Below, in pieces: positions 59,701 to 64,000 of a stretch of 64,000 nt of DNA. The stretch covers positions 56,677 to 120,676 of the forward strand of contig JAZQQZ010000035.1 of assembly GCA_045629305.1 (NCBI GenBank). The letters are read 5' to 3'. The stretch is from UBA1227 sp045629305 (lineage in GTDB: Bacteria; Bacillota; Clostridia; Oscillospirales; Acutalibacteraceae). The notes under the pieces are model-generated. The model ran no database searches, was not told the origin of the DNA, and saw only the letters and a list, made by a program, of their open reading frames with translations. A program made the position numbers and the translations under genes. Numbering within the stretch: the stretch's first letter is position 1; each line of letters begins with the position of its first letter.

Positions 59701-62700
59701 ACAGCAAATAGCAACTTCCTCGGCGGTTATGATGTTCCAGTATTTACTTCAACACCAGTTCTCTCATATGATTCAAAAGAGACAGCTGTACTTCCTGAGG
59801 ATCCTAAGGTTGACTATGCAAATGTAAGAATTATTAATCCTACAACTCTTAGTACAGCATATGATACAGAGGCCAAGGCACTTGGCGTACAGTACAAGGC
59901 AAACGTTAAATATGAAGATTTGTTCACAAAGTCTACAACAACTTATGTAGATGGATTTGCAAAATACGAAGATTTAATGTATGGTGCAACTCTTCCTTGT
60001 GATATTCTTGAGGATCAGTCATTTACAAACGTTGTGACTGTATCTCCACTCAATGCGAGTGCTTCACTTGCAACAGTGGGACCAGCAGTAGTAGAAAACG
60101 AAATTTCTAAAACTGCTTATGTTAAAGTTTCAAGTTATGCTGTAACAAGCACTTTAACTAAACTTTCAACTACTGCTTCTGAATCTGTAGCAGTAGATAA
60201 GGATCTCGAATTCACCCTTTCTCCAGCAGATGCAACCAGTGCATTGCCAGAGACAATCAAGGTTGAAATCGGTGACAAAGTAATTGATAAGGCACAGTAT
60301 GAATATGATGTCAACACCGGTAAGGTAAGAATTCCTGCAGGAATTATCAATGCGAATGTTAAGATTACAGCTGTAGCTGATGCATATACTCCAGCTGACT
60401 ATACTTTCCATTTGGTTTATACTTACACAACTGGTGAAGGCGAGAACATGCAAACTGTTGGCCCTATCCAGCAGGACTTCACTTACACAGCAGGCACATC
60501 CCTTGCTAGTAAATCTAAGGAAGGCGTAACAAGCGTTAAGGATGCAATGGCTGCCGCTGAAGTTGAGGCAGGCACAGCCCCAACAGGTTATGTATTCGTA
60601 TGGGATTGGACTGATGGTGAGTATACAACAATGCCAGATCAGGACTTCTGGCTCTTCGGTTCAATGGAACCATATTCATACGAACTTCAGTATGTGGCTC
60701 ATTTCCCAGATAAGGATGACATTAAAGATACTGAAAAGGTATGGTACACAGCAACGGGAACAATTGATCCTCCTTCATTTGAGGGCTATATCTTACAGAG
60801 TGGTAATAGCGTAGCTTATGATATCGATGAAGATTTCGTAAAGGCTCACACTGTAAATGGTGCAACAATTGCAAACTTTGCTGAATTTACATATGCAAAA
60901 GCAACTGATAAATATACAGTTCGCTATGTAAGAGCGTATGTAGAAAATGATGAAGTTGTAACTAACAACTTAGCTACTGCTCCTGAAATCAAGACTTATA
61001 CTGGTTATAAGACAACTCCTAAGATTGAGATTAACGGTGAAAAGGTTGATACACTCACTGGATATCTACCAGTTGCTGGTGATGTAGTTGTTCTTACCTA
61101 TTCATTAGAGACATTTGATGTTGAGATGATCGATAAGGAGACAGGTGAAAGTCTTGGTACTATAGCAGTTGAAAAGGGTGGCTACTATAACGGTCTTTAT
61201 AAGAAGACTGGAAAGATGGGTCTCTGGTATTATGACGAGGCTTGCGAACAGCCAATCCATACAGATGCTTCTGAATTCACAGCTGCTGATTATCAAAATG
61301 GTACAGTAAAATCAGACGTTACTAAGATCTATGTAGTATGGACTGATCCTACATTTACTGCAACATATAATCCAAATGGTGGTACATTCACAGATGCTAC
61401 AACTTCTGCATTTAAGTCAGTTAAGGTTACTTATGACGATGGTACAGAAGCACTTGGTAATGATGATGTAACACTTTCTGGTTATACACTTAAGTATTGG
61501 ACAGTAACCAATATGTATGGCCAGACATTGGGAACAGGAAAGGTTAATCCTGGAGACGATATCTCGAAACTTACAAGCACTGCTTATGATGTAATCTACT
61601 TCAAGGGCAATTGGATTCCTGATATCGTAGTTACAGCAACTTACAAGTCAAGCACAACTGATGTTACTTATGAAAGTGGCACATGGGTAAACAAGAACGT
61701 TGATATCGCACTTTCTAACGGTCTTGGCTATGGACTTGATAAGGTATCTTACTATTATTCAACAGATAATGGTACTAACTGGACACTCGTAGCAGATGGT
61801 ACTACTCCTACTGATAAGATGACAGTATCTTCAACTGCTACTTATCTCTTCAAGATTGTTGCTACAGATGGTACTGAATTTGATACAGAGAGCATCAATG
61901 TCAATATTGATAAGGTTGCTCCAACTGGAAAGATTAAGATTGGTTCCGATTTCTGGGATTCACTTCTTACAGCAATTACATTTGGTATCTACAAGAATGA
62001 TAATTACACAGTAACAATCGAAGCACAGGATGAGACAAACGGTTCTGGTATTGCAGAAGTTTACTACTATGTAGATGCTGACCCATCAACAACTGGTAAG
62101 ACATCTGGCACACTTGATGGTGAAACATTTACGAAGCTTGAAGGAACATACGAATTCACAGTTCCAAAGGCATCTCTTAGCGGTGATAAGAGAGTGGCTT
62201 ATGCAAGAATCGTTGATAACGCTGGTAACGTAGCTTACATCAGCACTAACGGTGTTGAATTCGACTATGAAAATCCATCAATCAAAGTAAACGGTGAAAC
62301 AATGGTTGATGGCACAGTAGACGAAGGTAAGGGCAAGCGTGATGTAGTTGTATCTGATAAGTATATTGATAAAGTAGTTATCAAGGATGACGAGGGTACA
62401 GAGATTACATCTATCGTTAAGACAGTTGATCCTACAACTGGTGATATAACATTCACACTTCCAGCTGATGAGCCTGGTACATATGTAGTTGTTGCAACAG
62501 ATAAGTCTGGTAATACAACAACTTATACATTAGTAATCACTGGCGATGATCTTAAAGATAAGCGTGAAGAGCTTATCGAAGAGGTCAAAAATCTTCCAAA
62601 TCTCACAGAAGATGAGAAAGAAGAACTCATCGATGAACTCGAAAAAGCTGACACATCAGATGAACTTGATGATATCTACGATAAGGCTGTTGCAACTAAC

Positions 62701-64000
62701 TTCGTAGAGAAGTATTGCAAAGATGACGATGGTATCTACACTGATGAAGGTTCTAACCCACTTATCACAAATCCAGTAGATACAGAAAGCATCGATCAGG
62801 TTCTCTCTGGTGAAAGTGATTATGGTGAATTGACATATGAGCAGAAGGCTTATGTAACGGAACTTATTGGTGATCCAGCAGGCTCTTATACTGACTATCC
62901 TACAATGCTCGCTGATGCAAAGTCAGTTCTTGAGGACGAAAAGGATAAGAAAGCAGAAGATCTTAAGGGCAAAGCACAGGAGGAAAAGGACAAGATTGAC
63001 GGTGACGAGAACTTAACAGATGAAGAGAAAGAGGCACTTAAGGGTAAGGTCGATGAGGCACTTGAAGATGCTCTCGGTGATCTTGATGATGCTAAGAATC
63101 TCGAAGAAATCGAAGAAATCGAAGATGAATTCGGTGACGATCTTGACTTAATTGATGAGAAGGTTGAGGCTATCTCTGATATTGAAGAGGAGTACAAGAA
63201 GGATAAGGCAATAATAGAAAATCTTTCACCTATTACAACAGCAGAGAAGGAAGAACTTCTTGAGGAACTCCGTAACGAAGCTGACAATGCAATTGACCTT
63301 ATAGAGGCTGTTACTAAAGAAAAAATCGAAGAAGATCCAGATGCTATCAAAGATATCATAGACGCTGGTGTGGCAGATCTCACAGATACAACTGATGATG
63401 CTATCGCTGAAAACTTCGTTAAGAAGTATGCATCAGATAATGATGGTGTTTATACTAAGGAAACAGGTTCTAACCCTATAGGTACATCTGATATAGGTAA
63501 GGTTCTCTCTGGTGAAACTCCATATGGGGATCTCAAAGATAACCAGAAGGCTAAAGTAAATGCAATCGTTAGCAATCCTTCAGGTGATGATACTAAGTAT
63601 GCAACCTTCCCAGAAATGTTAGCGGCTGCAGAATCTGCTCTAAATTCCGATAAGGAAGACGCAAAGAATAAAATCAATGAAGAAGCTGAGAAGGCTAAGG
63701 ACCTCATTGATGAGATGGACAACCTTACCGAGGAAGAGAAGCAGGCAGCAAAAGACAAGATTGATGAAGCTGCAGAAGATGCTAAAGACGCAATCGATGA
63801 TGCCGAAACACCAGCTGAAATAGAAAAGGCTTTGGAAGACGGCGAAGATAACCTTCTCAAAGAAGAGAAAGAAGCAGCTAAGAAAGACATCGATAATGCT
63901 GCAAAGAAAGCTAAGGATGAAATCGATAAGATGGAGAACCTTAGCAAGGAAGAAAAGCAGGCAGCTAAAGATAAAATCGATGAAGATGCAGAGAAGGCAA
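56710..64000 (+). CDS. Giant multidomain surface protein, 3' end beyond the window
   Basis: One uninterrupted frame of 2,430 codons runs off the window. Residues about 14-43 form an export signal. A first glycine-rich domain spans about 95-435 (YFVAPMSGYYTIQLWGGDGG, ILIAGGGGGGGAG, GGGGGGSSYVV) and a second about 718-922 (FTAPVDGYYLIQAWGGHGG, VILVAAGGGGGGGANK), both like the ALK/LTK-type glycine-rich fold. Ig-like stretches lie between and after. A Listeria-Bacteroides-repeat-like unit is at about 1553-1635 (YNPNGGTF...GYTLKYWT), and Ig/HYR-like domains at 1655-1945 (DNAGNVAYI, DKSGNTTTYTL). From about 1946 it is acidic and helical, with DUF1542-like AKDKIDEAAEDAKDAIDDA repeats and a duplicated 89-residue module. 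A wall anchor, if any, lies outside. Likely adhesin or matrix protein. Confidence 0.88.
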   Translation, partial: MQETAKKRIENPVARRAVSIVLAVAMVLSCIVVGIPGILFKAKALNSNGNSGVIEFEDADVNYDSNLVANPDGSFDLTLDFTAPIAQADQNVSRTVSGDGYFVAPMSGYYTIQLWGGDGGNGSNTTFNRGGIGGKGGYVYTAVKLEKGDILAYRLGGNGDKTVKTEEGGGVNGDGGNHGDVGSYYIGGGGGYSIVYLYKKGADANKFINDFTKDGEIVPIDSSNKAIYEENRMDTSKFILIAGGGGGGGAGDRLNAEQIAQLIFNKPNGNADGGVGGSIGSQSATVSTGTVYFGEDGYSSGKNKAYIGRAGTTVPGEAPEGKWSIIDADDPNDWFKTILPDAEGGTGSSGNLRGGGGGAGYAGGSGGIMTSLINSTNVGGGGGGSSYVVNSTTNPAVIGLDGTEMTATEKSAIISAKNPRTANSDGNQGGYVMINLLNEETDSSSLKWIKDDLSFSTEISKYFTVSVKSSTVTATADGTNPNKLTFSEFNLANTGTDKIVLNLKPIDGFAGGNDVNLFASDTDEFKVDVGTSGQGGDDIDLGDTHSYVNIPLNGFSIKADSPAKYESGATINLNPISCVDATNTIKNVGSPKGDFLTIGDYKCTDSSSVEVASNITKTGKYTIEFTVTPNVVTPAKAEVGNLAVAATYSASILVTQKASIELDDIGYEATQSLTYNNSTEKYTYTVTLNSEKITVKEQLAQGSDLYAGKTYDYTAGAQTFTAPVDGYYLIQAWGGHGGKAADCLKSGSGNEYFGGAGAAGGYAKNVVYLEKGQTCSINVGELGADNTNNTSGISKESGGGTGGKYSAVTISSGTNNGSVILVAAGGGGGGGANKSSSYRGNDGNDATANTTLNAAETITLSNSYNGADGEDGNTHIAGISPASAYNSSLYKYSSLSTAQKSIADNASSIHPTTANSNTGAVKITILDTYATDLSGSTNAMDIKLTANLNSNYFTLGTNNLSTTSTPTYSTGTATTYAGYSVVPLYAQVVNFVWTEEFTANSNFLGGYDVPVFTSTPVLSYDSKETAVLPEDPKVDYANVRIINPTTLSTAYDTEAKALGVQYKANVKYEDLFTKSTTTYVDGFAKYEDLMYGATLPCDILEDQSFTNVVTVSPLNASASLATVGPAVVENEISKTAYVKVSSYAVTSTLTKLSTTASESVAVDKDLEFTLSPADATSALPETIKVEIGDKVIDKAQYEYDVNTGKVRIPAGIINANVKITAVADAYTPADYTFHLVYTYTTGEGENMQTVGPIQQDFTYTAGTSLASKSKEGVTSVKDAMAAAEVEAGTAPTGYVFVWDWTDGEYTTMPDQDFWLFGSMEPYSYELQYVAHFPDKDDIKDTEKVWYTATGTIDPPSFEGYILQSGNSVAYDIDEDFVKAHTVNGATIANFAEFTYAKATDKYTVRYVRAYVENDEVVTNNLATAPEIKTYTGYKTTPKIEINGEKVDTLTGYLPVAGDVVVLTYSLETFDVEMIDKETGESLGTIAVEKGGYYNGLYKKTGKMGLWYYDEACEQPIHTDASEFTAADYQNGTVKSDVTKIYVVWTDPTFTATYNPNGGTFTDATTSAFKSVKVTYDDGTEALGNDDVTLSGYTLKYWTVTNMYGQTLGTGKVNPGDDISKLTSTAYDVIYFKGNWIPDIVVTATYKSSTTDVTYESGTWVNKNVDIALSNGLGYGLDKVSYYYSTDNGTNWTLVADGTTPTDKMTVSSTATYLFKIVATDGTEFDTESINVNIDKVAPTGKIKIGSDFWDSLLTAITFGIYKNDNYTVTIEAQDETNGSGIAEVYYYVDADPSTTGKTSGTLDGETFTKLEGTYEFTVPKASLSGDKRVAYARIVDNAGNVAYISTNGVEFDYENPSIKVNGETMVDGTVDEGKGKRDVVVSDKYIDKVVIKDDEGTEITSIVKTVDPTTGDITFTLPADEPGTYVVVATDKSGNTTTYTLVITGDDLKDKREELIEEVKNLPNLTEDEKEELIDELEKADTSDELDDIYDKAVATNFVEKYCKDDDGIYTDEGSNPLITNPVDTESIDQVLSGESDYGELTYEQKAYVTELIGDPAGSYTDYPTMLADAKSVLEDEKDKKAEDLKGKAQEEKDKIDGDENLTDEEKEALKGKVDEALEDALGDLDDAKNLEEIEEIEDEFGDDLDLIDEKVEAISDIEEEYKKDKAIIENLSPITTAEKEELLEELRNEADNAIDLIEAVTKEKIEEDPDAIKDIIDAGVADLTDTTDDAIAENFVKKYASDNDGVYTKETGSNPIGTSDIGKVLSGETPYGDLKDNQKAKVNAIVSNPSGDDTKYATFPEMLAAAESALNSDKEDAKNKINEEAEKAKDLIDEMDNLTEEEKQAAKDKIDEAAEDAKDAIDDAETPAEIEKALEDGEDNLLKEEKEAAKKDIDNAAKKAKDEIDKMENLSKEEKQAAKDKIDEDAEKA
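62686..62952 (+). repeat. 89-codon module, copy A
   Basis: Inside the giant gene. Encodes NFVEKY, DDGIYTDEGSNP, VLSGESDYGEL, QKAYV and YPTMLADAKSVL. A related copy of equal length starts 714 bases downstream. Confidence 0.7.
63400..63666 (+). repeat. 89-codon module, copy B
   Basis: Inside the giant gene. Encodes NFVKKY, NDGVYTKETGSNP, VLSGETPYGDL, QKAKV and FPEMLAAAESAL, matching copy A in order and length but diverged in sequence. Confidence 0.7.

Noticed and set aside
62895..63947. Two Ser-rich open frames on the minus strand
   Set aside because: They are reverse readings of GAA/GAT/AAG-rich helical repeats in the giant surface gene. Low complexity and no start signal.
63001..64000. Tandem DNA repeats or CRISPR-like array at the right edge
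   Set aside because: The repetition is at protein level (helical repeats with diverged codons). There are no constant-length direct repeats with unique spacers.

Overview
The window looks like chromosomal DNA of a low- to mid-GC Gram-positive anaerobe of the class Clostridia (Eubacteriales). The evidence is the hrcA-grpE-dnaK-dnaJ operon with CIRCE operators, a SAM-I riboswitch on metK, an FMN riboswitch on an ECF-type riboflavin transporter gene, the yfmF/yfmH peptidase pair, yhaM, AGGAGG-type ribosome sites with frequent TTG and GTG starts, and many sigma-A promoters with 17-bp spacers. I cannot fix the family. One oddity for a Firmicute is an L27 without the usual cleavable leader and with no prp gene beside it. 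No tRNA, rRNA, CRISPR array, IS element or transposase is visible, and no gene-free gap exceeds about 270 bases.

Layout. 1-7.1 kb: end of an ABC-2 permease, prmA and yhaM (minus), then yfmF-yfmH-lgt and a tiny Lys-rich protein. 7.1-8.1 kb: rplU-rpmA behind an L21-type leader. 8.1-12.9 kb: alr with a heterodimeric ABC exporter. 12.9-15.4 kb: polar amino-acid ABC importer. 15.4-19.4 kb: pilT-malQ, then riboswitch-controlled metK. 19.4-26.5 kb: gph-pncB (minus), XRE regulator with split chromate transporter and a phosphoesterase, then ribU, folC and a LytTR regulator (minus). 26.7-28.1 kb: a sigma factor paired with an FHA protein. 28.1-32.9 kb: the heat-shock operon.

32.9-36.5 kb: galE-aroQ (minus), a metal-dependent hydrolase, and a staphylococcal-type lipase without signal peptide (minus). 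36.6-39.6 kb: TarI-like cytidylyltransferase with a membrane hybrid histidine kinase. 39.6-42.0 kb: a rare HTH-cupin-acyl-CoA synthetase fusion behind a 5'-UTR hairpin. 42.0-47.0 kb: rimO-pgsA-cysE-cysS and rplM-rpsI. 47.0-49.2 kb: an AT-rich three-gene segment of envelope proteins, bracketed by a 13-bp direct repeat that overlaps the rpsI stop codon; it looks like a small integrated island. 49.2-53.1 kb: a lone PTS EIIC leading into proB-proA-proC. 53.2-56.5 kb: a G5/3D cell-wall protein and two tandem alpha/beta hydrolases. From 56.7 kb to the window edge runs one open frame for a giant surface protein (more than 2,430 residues).

Most of the window is housekeeping: translation, protein folding, cofactor and amino-acid supply, and envelope assembly. 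The less ordinary parts are the rpsI-linked island, the HTH-cupin-acyl-CoA synthetase fusion, the sigma/FHA pair, the EIIC-proBAC linkage and the giant surface protein. All functional calls rest on reading motifs and family resemblance; no database search was run.
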